A DNA stretch of 64,000 nt, from NCBI GenBank assembly GCA_037178625.1, contig CM074131.1, positions 3,038,001 through 3,102,000 of the forward strand, written 5' to 3'. A program made the translations under genes and the position numbers. A model generated the notes under the pieces. It was not told the origin of the DNA. It searched no databases and saw only the letters and a list, made by a program, of their open reading frames with translations. Below, piece after piece: positions 1-11,630 of this stretch. The stretch is from Skeletonema tropicum (lineage: Eukaryota > Bacillariophyta > Thalassiosirophyceae > Thalassiosirales > Thalassiosiraceae). The first letter of the stretch is position 1. The number at the start of each line of letters is the position of its first letter.

Positions 1-1
1 T

Positions 2-277
2 GTAGAACCAATTCTGAACCTTCCATGTTCTCAATCTTTAAGAGCAATCAAGGGAGTTGTTTCCGTTGCAGATGGAGATGAAGATATCATTGACACATCT
101 AGTGGTAGGCTGAGATATATCAAGACGGATGACTTTGAGAATGAGTCTTCAAAGACAGTGATAAAAAGTACCGCAGTGAAATCAGAAATAGACTCATTTC
201 TAAAAGTTTGGGGAGGCGAATCTAATAGAGAGCTGATACAACAGACGAGGGAGAATTTGAAGGATAAAAAGAAGTGA
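2..277 (+). CDS. 3' end of an unidentified protein gene
   Basis: An open frame enters from the left edge and runs 91 codons to a TGA at 275-277. The translated part begins VEPILNLPCSQSLRAIKGVV and ends in a lysine-rich tail (ENLKDKKK). The middle is acidic and serine-rich, and no domain is recognised. Codon use resembles the neighbouring genes and no stop interrupts the frame. The start lies outside the window, so the function cannot be named. It is probably a real C-terminus, because the opposite-strand frame over the same bases has low-complexity content. Confidence 0.55.
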   Translation, partial: VEPILNLPCSQSLRAIKGVVSVADGDEDIIDTSSGRLRYIKTDDFENESSKTVIKSTAVKSEIDSFLKVWGGESNRELIQQTRENLKDKKK

Positions 278-685
278 TAATGGGCGATACATGCATCAAG
301 CTCAACTCCATTAGACATCGCTACTCGCTACTTATCTGAAGGAGCTTGTTGCTTGTTGACCTATCTTGTATCCTGCAAAGGTAGGCTTCTGTAAATATTA
401 GTTTTTATTTTAGCATTCCGAATTAGGAGTATTAGACAACAATGGCCATTCCTTTGATATAAGTAATAAGGTAGGTGTAAATGAGAAACATCCCAAGATA
501 TCCCAAGACTAAGATACAAATTGATGCACCCCTAATAAGTTTTGAAGGCGTCATCTTCAAGACCAACGACAACCGCAACTCCCGCTCCCGCTCCCCTCCC
601 CTCCCACTTCTCAAACATTCACTATTCACTACTCACTGCAACTGCATCCGCTCGCTGTTAGTCTCTCAACCAGCGAAATTGCACC
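278..685. promoter_or_regulatory. intergenic region, probable promoter of the Deg-like gene
   Basis: This 408-bp gap separates the upstream stop from the ATG at 686. It contains a strongly pyrimidine-biased strand segment (about 573-625) shortly before the start codon, as is common in 5' leaders. No RNA gene or repeat is seen. Confidence 0.35.
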
Positions 686-2951
686 ATGTCCGACGAAGAG
701 AGCAGCCAAGGAGACGACACCGGCGGGATGTTCACCACCGACGCCATTCTCAGCGACGAAGTTGAAGAAATGGCGAACAACAAGGCCGCTACGAATGATG
801 CTGCCAACGCCCTACTCCAAGGATTAGTGGCCCGTAAAAAGAGTCCAAATTATCCTCCTCTTCCTCCAAACGATCATCATCATCGAAGCGTGGCTCATCC
901 TCGTCTTCCTCACGAACACGTCCCGTCGTGAAATTAATGGTAACTTCTGTATCAAGATCGTACAGTGAGCCATGGAGGCGCAAGCCACAACGTGAAAGTT
1001 CAGGGACTGGCTTTTTGATCTCATGGGAGGAAGATGCTCACCAACCAATTCGAATCATAACTAATGCACATGTTGTACGAAATGCATCAACTGTTCGAGC
1101 CCGTGCATCATTTGGCCCCCATGTAGTTAGCTGTCATGTAGAATGGCTCTCGCTGCCTTTGGATTTGGCATTGTTGCGTATAACAGAGGGTGATTGGATT
1201 GATTTTTGTAAGGGTTGGAGTTTTGATGTCGCTGCTGCGGATGGTGCAGCTACTGCTTCTGTAGCGATGGAAGAGGATGGAACGAACAATACTGCAACTG
1301 AAGCTTTGAACAATGGCAATGGCAGCAGCAGCAGCAACAACAACAACAACAATGTAACAAAATTACTAACCCTATCCACAGGTCTTCCAAAACTGGATGA
1401 AAATGTAACCTGTGTTGGATTTCCACAGGGTGGGACACAAATTAGTGTGACTCGTGGTGTTGTGTCACGTATTGATGTAGATTCACAGTATGTGTTGAGG
1501 ATTCAGATTGATGCGGCTATCAATCCTGGCAATAGTGGAGGGGTAAGATTTCTCATTGAGTATGCATGTGTGTGTGTGTGTGCATGTGTGCTTCTTTCTA
1601 ACAAATTTTGCTTTGTCATTCGGTTTCAGCCTGTATTCGATGAGCAGGGTCAAGTGGTGGGAATAGCCTCTTCTCACCTCCGCGGTGCTGGTAACATTGG
1701 CTACATTAGTGAGTTGTTTGCGTCTTCTTTAGCATTAACAAATCATTCTTGTCTATAGACCACTTCCACTTTGACTGACAATATCTCGTGACGCAAAAAC
1801 AAATCCAGTCCCATCAAAGATTGTCTCCAATTTTCTTCAAATGTGTAAAGATAACGACGAAGTGAAAGTAGAGGATCGGTTCAGCGGTCTAGGCGCTTTG
1901 GTGGTACAAGAAGAATCGATTGAAGAGTCCAAACATGTTCCTGGAATTCCAAACTTGGCTATCCTTGGATCACAAACTCTAGAGAGTAAAGCACTCCGTC
2001 ACAATTTGGGATTAGATGAGCTTGATATTCTCGGAGGAGTTCGCATAGTTGGTTCTCTGAACAATAACAAGAGCGATAGCTCCAATACCAATACTGGCGA
2101 TAGACTGAAATGTGATGACGTTCTTCTCTCCATAAACGGCATTCCGATTGGAATGGATGGAACGATCCAACTGTCTGAAACGCGACCTGATGAACGGATA
2201 AATTTTCGCTCGCTTGTGACGTGCCAAAGAGTTGGTAAGTTTTTCGGTCATGCTCTTCTCCGCTATGACTAAATCACATCAATTCTTACCTGAATTACTC
2301 CTTCCCTTCACTTTAGGTTCAAAGGTTTCTCTAGATGTGTTGAGGAACAAAGAACGCAGAGAATTATCAGTGTCGCTTAACATGAGTCGTTTTGTTGTAC
2401 CACAATATGATGATTTTGATGCAATACCACTTTATTTGGTCGTTGGAGGATGTGTTTTTACGCCATTATCATTGCCGCTTGTATCGGAAAAGAAGAGCAA
2501 TAAGTCGACATCATTTAGTAGATACTATAGAGATCAACGGAGTGGAAATGAGCAAATAATTGTCTTGTCTAAGGTCTTGAATGATGAAGTGAATGTCGGC
2601 TATCATGGCTGGAAGAATCTGGTCCTCAAATCTGTGAATGGCTACGAGCCGAAGAATATTCAAGAGTTAGTGGATGTGATAGTAAGAAAGATGGAAGGGG
2701 AAATGATGAACTTTCGCTGCACGGTGGTTGGAGAAGAAGACGCAGATTACGTCATTTGCATGAGTGAAGAAGAAGTCATTCATTCAGAAAATCGTGTCCT
2801 TCAGCGCCATATGATAGCCTCTTGGTGCAGTATGGAGGCAATCTCTAAGGATCTTCGCGATGAAGTAGGAAAGAATGAACCGTCTGAGACGAAAAGGAGG
2901 AATGCATATCATTCAATGAAGGGCATGAGACATGTCTTGGAACGTGCGTAA
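686..2951 (+). CDS. DEG9-like (DegP/HtrA) serine protease with PDZ domains; 4 exons, one frame break
   Basis: This is an ATP-independent trypsin-like protease of the plant DEG9/DEG2 type. The proposed exons are 686-1542, 1630-1708, 1809-2234 and 2317-2951, with GT-AG introns of 87, 100 and 82 bp. The triad is visible: His in TNAHVV, Asp in LDLALL and Ser in NPGNSGG, the last split by intron 1. The core continues with PVFDEQGQVVGIASS and NIGYI, followed by a PDZ1 (DVLLSINGIPIGMDG) and a second PDZ-like region with YLVVGGCVFTPLS, which is typical of DEG9. The N-terminus is Ser/Lys-rich. One base is missing in the A-run at 836-840; correcting it gives 1998 coding bases (665 aa). Intron 1 is 87 bp, in frame and free of stops. 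The location could be nucleolar, nuclear or organellar; no clear transit peptide is seen. Confidence 0.88.
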
Positions 2952-3670
2952 AAGGTTCTGTGGCGGACGAAACGCAGATAGAGATAGTAGAAGTAGAAAC
3001 ACTTTGTCTTTGTTATCATGGGAACCGTTGAATCTCACAGGATAATCTTTTACTTTTAGGACAAATCATACCCGATAGGCGCTCCCTCTCTACCTACTTA
3101 TTCGTAGCGACGATGTCATTTTATTGTAATGGCTTTCTAGCTCATTCGTATGTTGAAATACTTTCACCCTAAACCTAAAAACGGAAGGGGAGCAGTTGTG
3201 AGTTGCGACGATTCGTACTCGACGTCGACGCCACAACAAGGAGCCTTATAGTCTCCTGATAGATATTCGAGACTGACCGACGGCGGGCCCCGCCCACCGG
3301 CCAAATGACCCCTACATTATTATTTTGATACCGCTGTAGAGAGAGCGGGTGAAAAAGGTATCTTTCATTGTGTGGTAAACTCCTTTATTTGGCTACAATA
3401 GCGAAGATGAGTTCTCCGAATCTTCAAACCAGATGGTATTTGTACTGGCTCCTTCGTATGTAGAAATAGTTTATCCGATGTCCGAAGTTGTTACATACAT
3501 CGTTTTTGGATTTGCTTTGGGCCTCTCTCTCTCACCCTCTTGGCTTGGTTCTCTCAAACTTGGGTTGTAGAGCAAGCAACGATAGCCGTGTAACGAGGCG
3601 ATGAACATCCTATTTCACCAAAGAAAAAAGACTAAGTATCCATATCCATCCTACATCTCCCCTCTCCAAG
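2952..3670. other. intergenic region, no gene seen
   Basis: This 719-bp gap lies between the Deg-like stop and the FAD-oxidase start. There is no credible ORF, RNA or repeat. A CT-rich patch near 3523-3540 may belong to the promoter or leader of the downstream gene. Confidence 0.4.
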
Positions 3671-6600
3671 ATGACTTCCTTTGCCCGCGCCGCGAAACGT
3701 CTCTTCCTACTCACATTCCTTGGATGTGCAAGCAGTCTGTCTCCAGGCGATCTGTAGTGTTACCCTATCCAATATATTGCCAATTGTTGCTTCTCAGCCG
3801 CCACAGGGGTAAACTACCCTGTAAAGGTGCTTAAAATGCTGCTCTCGTTGAGCTGAGTTCGAATCCGTGCTGTATCTTATTTTTTACAAAAAAAAATTGT
3901 TAGCCCCACTTCTAGCTGGGCTGAAGGGTTAACCCCAAAAAACTTGCCTTATCCAGTTTCCTTGGGTCTTTGGCTCCATATCACACATTCATCGCACCAT
4001 GATTCGAAACTAAGATACACCCCGGATTTGAACTCAGCTCACTGAGAGGATTTCAGAACTGTGCTCACCTTTATCATAGCACCAATATTCGCTTAGAAGC
4101 AATCTGCTGGATAGGCTAACACTACAGATCGCCTCCATCTCTTGTCGCCGCATCTGAATCTGATCCAACTTCAATCGGATCTGGATGGCGCAGTGACCTC
4201 GATTGGAACGGGTTGGCGTCAAAGCTGAGTTCATCGGCCTCTCTTATCAACGTCTCCTTGCAGAACTACACAGAGGAATGTCTCCCTGAGTTTTCTGAGA
4301 CTCGTCCAACAATGCATGCCTTGATTGATCAGCCGTCAGGGATGTGCTTGGGCGCCTATTACAATGGCTGGGAAATGAGTTGGCCACGCCCTAGCGATAA
4401 TGGCCATATGAATAAAACCTTTGACAGACTCACTGAAGACATTCTCCCCTTGTTCTTGTCCAGCTTCTTGTCCACGGAGCTGGCGGAAGGCGCCAACGCC
4501 ATGCAAGGCTTTACGGAAGATGAGACCAATCCAAGTCTAGATCTCCCTTCCAAGGTCTTGTTTCCCAAGGTTGCGTCAGATGTTATCAAGACTGTCCAAT
4601 TCGCAATGGAGCACGGTATCGAACTCAGTGTCAAGAACAGTGGCCACAGTTATACAGGTTCATCAAGCAAGAAGAATACTCTACTCTTGAACATGAACCG
4701 ATACGCCGAGTATGTTCCGGATGGAATCACGGACTGTGATGCAGCTCTTTTGAATGCCGCTGTAGCCGATGATTTAAGTAATCAGGCATGTCTTCTAGCA
4801 TTGGCGAGGGGCAAGTCTAGTCTAATTCGTGTCAGTGGAGGCGAGAACTTTGGTAAGTGTTTGATTACAATTGGATTTTAGTTTGTACTGTGACAATTCC
4901 TGAAGAGTCTCATCAACCTCAACCTACTCCTCTACAACTACCCAATGTACGCCTGTCACTAAAAGACAAGTTATACCGCGCCGTGAACGCTGCTAATAGA
5001 GCATTGGATGAGTACAAATATCACTTAGCAGGTGGCGCAGCTGGTACTGTGTCTCCGAGTAAGTTTATCTCGCCTTCGTTCTCGGTAAATGCCGAGGTTA
5101 TTCATTATCTATATACTTCTTACTTAACTTTCTTCTTACTAACCATTTATCTTTTTTGTGCACATGTAACGGTGATGATAATGATAATATGATACAGTGG
5201 GATGGACATGGCAAGGTGGCCACGCAGGTACAGCCGCGGGCCATTTGTATGGTACGTGTTGCTTGTTCTATGGAGTGTATGCGAATGCTTGAACTTGCAT
5301 TGTTAATATATGTGGATGAATGTCTCTTCTTCCATTTTTATCGATCAGGTATGGGCGTAGATCAGGTGCTTCAGGTAGAGATGGTGCTGCCAAATGGTTA
5401 TCATGTCAAATTTGGCCCTACAGAATGGGAGGATGCTAGTGCAGATGGATTCATTGTCCCTCGTACCAAAGTTGTATCAGGAGTGTGCCGAAGCAACCCA
5501 GACGAAGAAGATGAGGAGAAATGGATCTGGAAAGCCTGCCCCGAAGACTTTGATATTGATTTCAATGATCTCTGGTTTGCTGTCAGAGGTGGTGGATGGA
5601 GGAGGAACGTGGGGCGTGGTGACATCTGCGTCTCTGCAGCTTCACCCGTATCTTCCCTACAAAAATTTCGGATTTTCAGCAGAAGAAGCGGGTGTGTGCT
5701 CTGATTTTGCCCCAAAATATGAAGAGTTTAGGGCAAAGTACTACATGACGCCATCGGTATTAAATGTGACAAAAGAGAGCAGCATCGCTTGTGGAACTTC
5801 TGATATGTAGTAGTTTTCACTGTTTTGGCAATGAAGACGTTTTGGGAGCATGGACAAGGTTCCTAAAGCTGAACAACTTGCCTCTAGAAGCTTCAGCATG
5901 TCTTTCCAGGAAGTTCCCTGATGTCAAGAGCAATACAGAGTTGGTGATTTCGTTAGCAGATGACCGATTTCCTGGCAAAGTTCCAGATGGACCTCTACCT
6001 ACACCGTTGCCAGATTTACTTGGTTTCGTGTTGGTCCCACAGTCTTGGATCGATGACAGCGAAGAGAATTTGGATTTTTTCGTCAGTGAAAATGTTCTCT
6101 CACGATACTATTCACATGGATTTGCTACTGCCAGCGTTTCCGATCAAGCCAATTCTCTTTCCCAGTCTCAGCGTGATGCTGCTGTAATGGCTGCTTTATA
6201 TGTTCTACATCCTCTAATATCTCCGGAGGCCGACGAAGCCAACTTTTGGAGCAATCTATTCCCGACGATGTTTGACATTTCCGACAAGACCAACTTCCCT
6301 CCTGTTTTCGGAGCGAACCATGCTGGGCCTTTGCTCACCGGGCCCCAGAAGGAAGACTGGACAAAGGCTTGTCCCTCGGAATGGACACTTGAGGAGCGCA
6401 AGGAAAAGTGCATCTCTTCTCAGGAGGCGATCTACGGAACAGAACTGCTCAAACGTCTCGAAGCAATCAAGATGGCTGTTGACCCCAATTTCATGTTCAA
6501 CTGCCACGACTGCATCGGAAATAATCTTGATTTGGCCAAGCCTTCTCACCCTCAAGATCAAAATGATGAGTCGGTTCCTCCTTCGATTGATGAGCCATCA

Positions 6601-6684
6601 AGCGCATCTTCTGTTTCCTTATGCGCAGCTGCAATCTCCGCAACGTTTCTTAGTTTGTTTCTTCCCATCCTAGAAATTAAATGA
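3671..6684 (+). CDS. secreted FAD-linked oxidase, berberine-bridge-enzyme family (two +1 frame breaks)
   Basis: The proposed exons are 3671-3753, 4128-4852, 4882 (or 4906)-5058, 5198-5251 and 5349-6684. The start at 3671 gives a signal peptide (MTSFARAAKRLFLLTFLGCA). The FAD_binding_4 domain follows, with NSGHSYTG carrying the His that binds FAD covalently in this family and GGAAGTVSPMGWTWQGG in place of the Cys-containing loop of bicovalent enzymes. MGVDQVLQVEMVLPNG and the C-terminal BBE segment NFMFNCHDCIG are conserved. A hydrophobic C-terminus (SLCAAAISATFLSLFLPIL) could be a membrane or GPI signal. Extra single bases near 5597 and 5808 break the frame; without them the coding length is 2373 bases (790 aa). 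The third intron is very short (29 or 53 nt). It could be a recent pseudogene or an assembly error. Confidence 0.82.
3747..4134. repeat. fold-back repeat forming intron 1 of the FAD-oxidase gene
   Basis: The intron (3754-4127, GT-AG) is flanked by and composed of an imperfect inverted repeat. GGCGATCTGTAGTGTTA at the left is matched by its reverse complement at 4118-4134, and homology resumes deeper: 3844-3877 pairs with about 4010-4043. The inverted repeat extends 6-7 bases into both exons. Each arm carries GAGTTC(G/A)AATCC, close to a tRNA B box. Confidence 0.7.
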
Positions 6685-6932
6685 TTTGCGAAGCGGAGAG
6701 GAGGCTATTGTAGCATCACCACCACTATATATTTGTTTTGCGTCCGTGGTTCTTCACCTCGGACCCAGTAAAAGCTTATTACCCTTGACCATAGTGTCTT
6801 TTTAGCTTCGGTTAGTTGAGTGCGTTCAGAGTCTATTTGTAAGTATGCATCGGATAAATAATGATTATGACCTTGTGACCCACTTCAAATTATATCATCA
6901 CACCATGCCCTGCTCTATCAAGGGTAACTTCT

Positions 6933-8768
6933 CTACACAAATAGCTTTTGCACATCAAGAGTCATATGCTTCTTTGATATTGGCCTCAGCGGCTTGCAGA
7001 AGTCATCTTTATAACGCTTCAGAAATCTATCTCTGCCACCGCCCCATAATTTGTCATGCATCTCTACTGCTTTCTTGGCGTGAACTTTAGCTATATCTAA
7101 TTTCTGAGCAAATTTTGCACATAATGCCGCTTGCACATGCAGGTTCATTGTATTCTCATCAATGCGAGGAAAATTCTTTTCTGCAAACTCAATGCATGCT
7201 TGCCATTCGGGCAACGCCTTTGATGATCTTCCAAGCTGATCAAGTGTTATTGCATGTAGAGAGTGAAGCGTATATTTGTCGCATTGAAACTGTTCTGGCT
7301 CTGGGTTGTTCAATAAATCAAGAATATCATTGAGCCTTACTAGTGCTGGCATTGACATGATTTCATTTTGTACCATAGCATCAATCATAGGGCCAGTCCT
7401 AATCTTACTCTTCTTCGTTGCTACCTTTTGCTTCTTGCTCGCTGTTTCCTCATCATTATCATCGTAGTCTTTAAAGTCCATATCAAGTATTGCTGTTCTT
7501 TTCTCCTCACTTTCGCAAAGCAGCTCATGCTCGATATAGCTAAAGCAAAGCTCCTCGCCACTAGATATGTTGCGATTGCTAACAAAGAACATCACATCTC
7601 CGATGGACATTCTTCACAACGAAAAACAGTTGTTTAGAGTCTGCTGAATATTGAGGTTGATACATTCTATAGAGTTTCACTTACCGCGACAAATTTGGTT
7701 CACACTGGAACAAAAGCAAGCACGGTGTTCTGTGTCAATAGACAATATTTGATGATACGACATAATCACAACGATGCAAATTATACTCACTGAATGGTTC
7801 AAATAAGATACCTCTGGTCCATAAAGTGCTGTACCGTTCAGCTCAACCATTCCCTTCTCACTATCAAAATGCGAATATTGCTCTGGAGCAGTCTCCACAC
7901 TCAACACATTATATCTTACTATCAATGGCAGCCGTAACTGAATGTCTTTGCAAGTCTCTTCATTTTCATTCTCGGGAAATAGATGTAGATCCAATAGTTC
8001 ATTGAACTTCTGCTCAACTTCTAGTCCAATCTTTGCACAGGCGCACATCCACGGAGGTAAATCGAGTGCTGTTTCTTCATCACGCGGGAAGAGTTGGGAA
8101 AGTTTATCTGTCCATAGCTTTGGCTTCTTTTTGATCTTGTCCAGTAGACGTAATATCAAGACTCCGTTCCGCTTCTCTCCTGATGGCATCGACCCATCAA
8201 TTGAGTCGACATCAACATCGCTGCCCTCGTGATGAAGCTGAGAATCAGCTTTTGCAGCAACCTTCAAGTCTTCTTCATCGTCATCGTCTTCTTCTTCCTC
8301 CTCCTCCTCCTCCTCGGAATCACCTGCCATCTCTCTTATTCTTTGTATATCAGCCAAATCGGCCAAATCTTCATCTTCGGCATGAACATCTTCGTCGTCG
8401 TCGTCGTCGTCCAAGCCATCAAGCTCGTCTTCACTGCCAATCTCATCCTCATCATCGCTCACTTCCCAACTCATCACCATTACCAAAGGCTTGGCTACTA
8501 TCAAATGATTGCCCTCAGATATGTCTCGGGTGGCATAAAGCCCTCTGCCCCGGAATATGGTGTCCTTCACCTCGATTGATGTATCTTCGTTTGATTTCAC
8601 ATCACTCGCAGATCTGGCAAAGTCTGAAAAAGATGTGATGGGCGTGTAGGTGAAATCAGGTGGAGAGGTCACGTCAGCGGGTTGGTTGAGACGGCGATCT
8701 CTGTAGCTGAATGCCTCGTCAAGGAGAGTATCGATTGGGTCTGTAGTGTTGGTGGACATCATGAGCAT
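6933..8768 (-). CDS. SET-domain protein lysine methyltransferase with TPR-like tail; contains a 20-nt microexon
   Basis: The proposed exons, read on the minus strand, are 8768-7791, 7704-7685 and 7611-6933, with introns of 86 and 73 bp. They sum to 1677 bases (558 aa). RGRGLYATRDISEG opens the split SET domain. A long acidic insertion of Asp/Glu runs follows (about residues 100-175), and then YLNHS joined to CEPN across the first intron, forming the conserved NHSCxPN cofactor motif. GEELCFSYIEHELL closes SET. The C-terminal part contains helical repeats resembling TPRs (LHSLHAITLDQLGRSSKALP and following), as in SMYD-like enzymes. The start could be 8768 or the ATG-ATG at 8762/8759. It is convergent with the FAD-oxidase gene, 248 bp away. 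Its substrate, histone or other, is unknown. Confidence 0.85.
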
Positions 8769-9027
8769 AGCAGTCAATGGCAGAGATGCGGAGTGATGGA
8801 GCGAGACGAAGGACCGGGATGGAAAATTTATTACCAATTCCATCGTATCTATCTTTCTTCTTTCTTTCTGGTGGGGTCTGGAGACCTCCTCTAGTTGATA
8901 CCTCATCAACATGCAGATCAATGAACTCTATGAAGGTTACAATTTCTGGGTCTTGCAGTGACAATCAGATATGATAGTTTAAGGCTTTCACTTACAATTA
9001 CGCACTCATACACACCCAATAACAAAA

Positions 9028-10385
9028 TCATACCTCGCCAGCACTGAAAGTCTGTTCTATTATCTCGTCCAATCCATCCATCTCTGTCACTCCCATTTCG
9101 TTTGCAATTTTGCTCACGTTCATTGATATATCTGGCGGACTTGGCACACCACCACCTGCTGGTCTATCCACACCATTCGCTGAAGAATGATCCAACTTCA
9201 AGTAGCCAGCTAACTTCAATGCAACATCATATCTTGATACGCGTGTACTCCCTCCAAGATTGTAAGTCCCAACCTTCCTTCGAGAATCGCCTACACTCTC
9301 AAGAGCCTTGTTGAGAAAGTGCTTGATTGCTCGTAGAACATCCGTAATGTGCACAACAGATCGAAACTCATTGATAAAGTAATCAGTCGGAGTGGAGCTT
9401 TTCAATCGACTCTCAATGAATTGCAGAAACGATGGAAATCCTTTGCGACATCCATGTTTCAAAGGCGTTGGACCTCCAAGGATTAACGAACTGCGAAGAA
9501 TGGTTGAGTTTGAGTTTGGTGGAGGAGTTGATGTTGTATCTGGAATGTATTCACAGGAATTTCCACCCAATTCTTTCGTAGAGAGTAATGTTGTGTCACT
9601 GCCAAGCAATACTCTCTCAAACTGCTAACTTTGTCCTTCCATACACATTCACTGGTAAAGTTTCATCAGTATCTTCTTGGTAGTAGCTTTTCGTTCCCTC
9701 GTACACTTGATCCGTAGATAGATAAATTATGGGTGCTCCAAACGAGAGCAATTCGACGGGGCAATTCACTTTGAACGCATCTCCAGCATTGTTCTCACAA
9801 TAGCCCGGACTAGATAGTGCTGCTAAATGAATGATTGCATCCAATGTTGTCGCACCGACATGCACTTTGAATTGTTTGGATGTAATCTGAGCTCGAAAAG
9901 TCAATGTTGGAAATAGGTTGAATCTTTGCAATGGATGGGTGAAGTTTATTGTGTTGAAGGAGGTCGTTCAAATCATCTTCAAATGTTGGCAAGGCCTTGT
10001 AGGCAAGGTATACCTCGTAAGTGTCCCCTTTACTAATATTGATCTCACTTCCGATGCCTTGGAGTGCAATTGATGCCAGCAAATGTTGACCGACATATCC
10101 TGATGATCCAGTGATCAATATCTTTCTAGGTTGCGGCTGTGGCTGCTGCCCTTCTACCAATACTCGAGGTTTCCCTCCTTTGAAATCAATTTTGTCATTG
10201 TCTACAATCTCAGTGCCGGGAGGAAGGATGACCTTTGTTCCGGATGGCAATGTTCTTGCCTCGCCGTGAACCCATTCCTTGTCAGCATTGATAATTTCGT
10301 AGATGAGCCCACCAGACAGTTCAATATTCATGATCCTGTCGCCACCGATGGCACAGATGAGGAAGGTTCCAATCATGTCGTCCAT
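9028..10385 (-). CDS. extended SDR reductase, MAT2B / dTDP-4-dehydrorhamnose reductase-like (two +1 frame breaks)
   Basis: The Rossmann motif KILITGSSGYVGQHLL, the segment IIHLAALSSPGYCE, the strand IIYLSTDQVYEG and the active-site pair in VYGRTK identify an NAD(P)-binding extended SDR of the RmlD/MAT2B type. A segment of about 80 residues precedes the Rossmann fold. The upstream TTG at 10391 is less likely than the ATG at 10385. An extra base in the AAA at 9866-9868 and an extra base at 9622 interrupt the frame; removing them gives 1356 bases (451 aa). The annotated stop TGA follows GAG and overlaps a possible splice donor (GTATGA), so a small extra exon ending near 8937 cannot be excluded. 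Substrate specificity cannot be read from sequence. Confidence 0.78.
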
Positions 10386-10759
10386 TGTCAATACTTGAGA
10401 TAAGAAGATAATATATGTTTACGCACAGCCGATGCAAAGATGCAAACGCCACCGCTATCCACGAGAGCATACACAAGAGATGATAGTAATGGAAGCAGAA
10501 AGATCAGCCTCCTCTTCAGCTTCTTCTGAAGACTCTACTTGGGAATTAGTATCAAAAATTGCAAACCTCCGTAAAAACAGACCGCTGTATTTTTCTGTTC
10601 AGCCATTCGAAGCATTCGACCTCAATAACACTTCCTTAGGAGATATAGTAGGGTCAATTCACTCTGCAATAAGCGGCCAACCACACGGAGCCAGCCACAC
10701 TGATAATAGAGAGAGTAGGGTCAATTCACTCTGCAACTACCAAGGTATTTATCCAAACA
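10386..10759. promoter_or_regulatory. divergent promoter with a 20-bp direct repeat
   Basis: This 374-bp gap separates two divergently transcribed genes. A 20-bp sequence beginning AGGGTCAATTCACTCTGCAA occurs at about 10649 and again at about 10718. It could be a duplicated control site for either gene. A 133-aa ORF in this region (10432-10833) has no recognisable domain. Confidence 0.4.
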
Positions 10760-11630
10760 ATGGGCGACACCGTTCGAGAAGCAGCAGCGACATTAGCGTC
10801 GTTGCTCAACGCACCATCATCAACCAAGGATGATGATGGCAATTATAGCAACTCCGCTGGCAAAAAGAAATCCGCATCAAGTAAAAAGAAAAATAATGCT
10901 ACATCAAAACAAACTAAAAGTGATATTAATTGGGGTGCTATTCCTGCAAAATAAAGAACTGGGAGATGAATGGGATTATTACTATAGAAGACTTGAAATA
11001 TTCGAACAGAGGTATAAGCATGTACGTGTCCCGAGGGATGGAAAACGTGACGATTTGCATGATTGGATTAAAGTGCAAAAGGCCAAGTCGGCCTATCTCT
11101 CAGAAGAACGCGTTTCTGCACTCCAGATAATTGGAGTTTTACCGACAAAGCTTTCGCATGACCTTGTCTATTCCAACCCGCCCAGACCTCCGAAGCGGAG
11201 GAAGGAAGTTGAACTTGCTACACCGAAGCGGAAAAAACCTGCAGTCAAGAGAAAGAACAATAAGTCATCTGCAGCGGCGAAGCAGAAACAGAAAGAAAAG
11301 CCCGAGAAGGTTAATAAGAAGAGGGCGGCTGAACCCAATCCGTACTCAAATGTTGACGAAGATGCAAGGGAGAAGTCCAAGGCCTCTCGAGCGGATCGAG
11401 CTAATCGCAGGATGGGGGATTTCAAAATAGCTTCTGTCAGTCCCAAATCTCCTGCTGCAGTACAGCAGAAACAGGAAGTAAAGCCGAAGGTCGAAAGGAA
11501 GAGGGTGGCTGAACCCAATCCCTATTCAACTGTTGACAGAGTTGCAGCAGAGAAATCCAAGGTCTCTCGGGCGGATCGTGCCGAACGTAGGATGGGGCAT
11601 TTCAGGACAGCCTTTATTAGTCCCAGATAA
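10760..11630 (+). CDS. helicase-associated (HA) domain protein with basic repeat tail (one +1 frame break)
   Basis: It starts at the ATG in ACAATGGGCG (MGDTVREAAATLASLL). The sequence EWDYYYRRLEIFEQRYKHV followed by LHDWIKVQKAKSAYLSEER matches the helicase-associated domain found in many diatom proteins. The tail is Lys/Arg-rich and contains two copies of a unit of roughly 60 residues including KKRAAEPNPYSNVD and RKRVAEPNPYSTVD, each ending in SRADRA.RRMG; this suggests a nuclear, nucleic-acid-binding protein. A single extra base at 10952 creates TAA after GCA AAA. Without it the coding length is 870 bases (289 aa). Function is unknown beyond presumed DNA/RNA binding. Confidence 0.75.

Noticed and set aside
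3827..3877. Possible tRNA gene, because of GAGTTCGAATCC
   Set aside because: Only a B-box-like sequence is present; I could not form an acceptor stem or anticodon arm. It is treated as part of the fold-back repeat.
8183..8638. Plus-strand ORFs opposite the SET gene
   Set aside because: They are antisense shadows of the acidic Asp/Glu runs and have no independent support.
10432..10833. 133-codon ORF upstream of the HA-domain gene
   Set aside because: Low-complexity, overlaps the better-supported start at 10760 in another frame, and covers a direct repeat.
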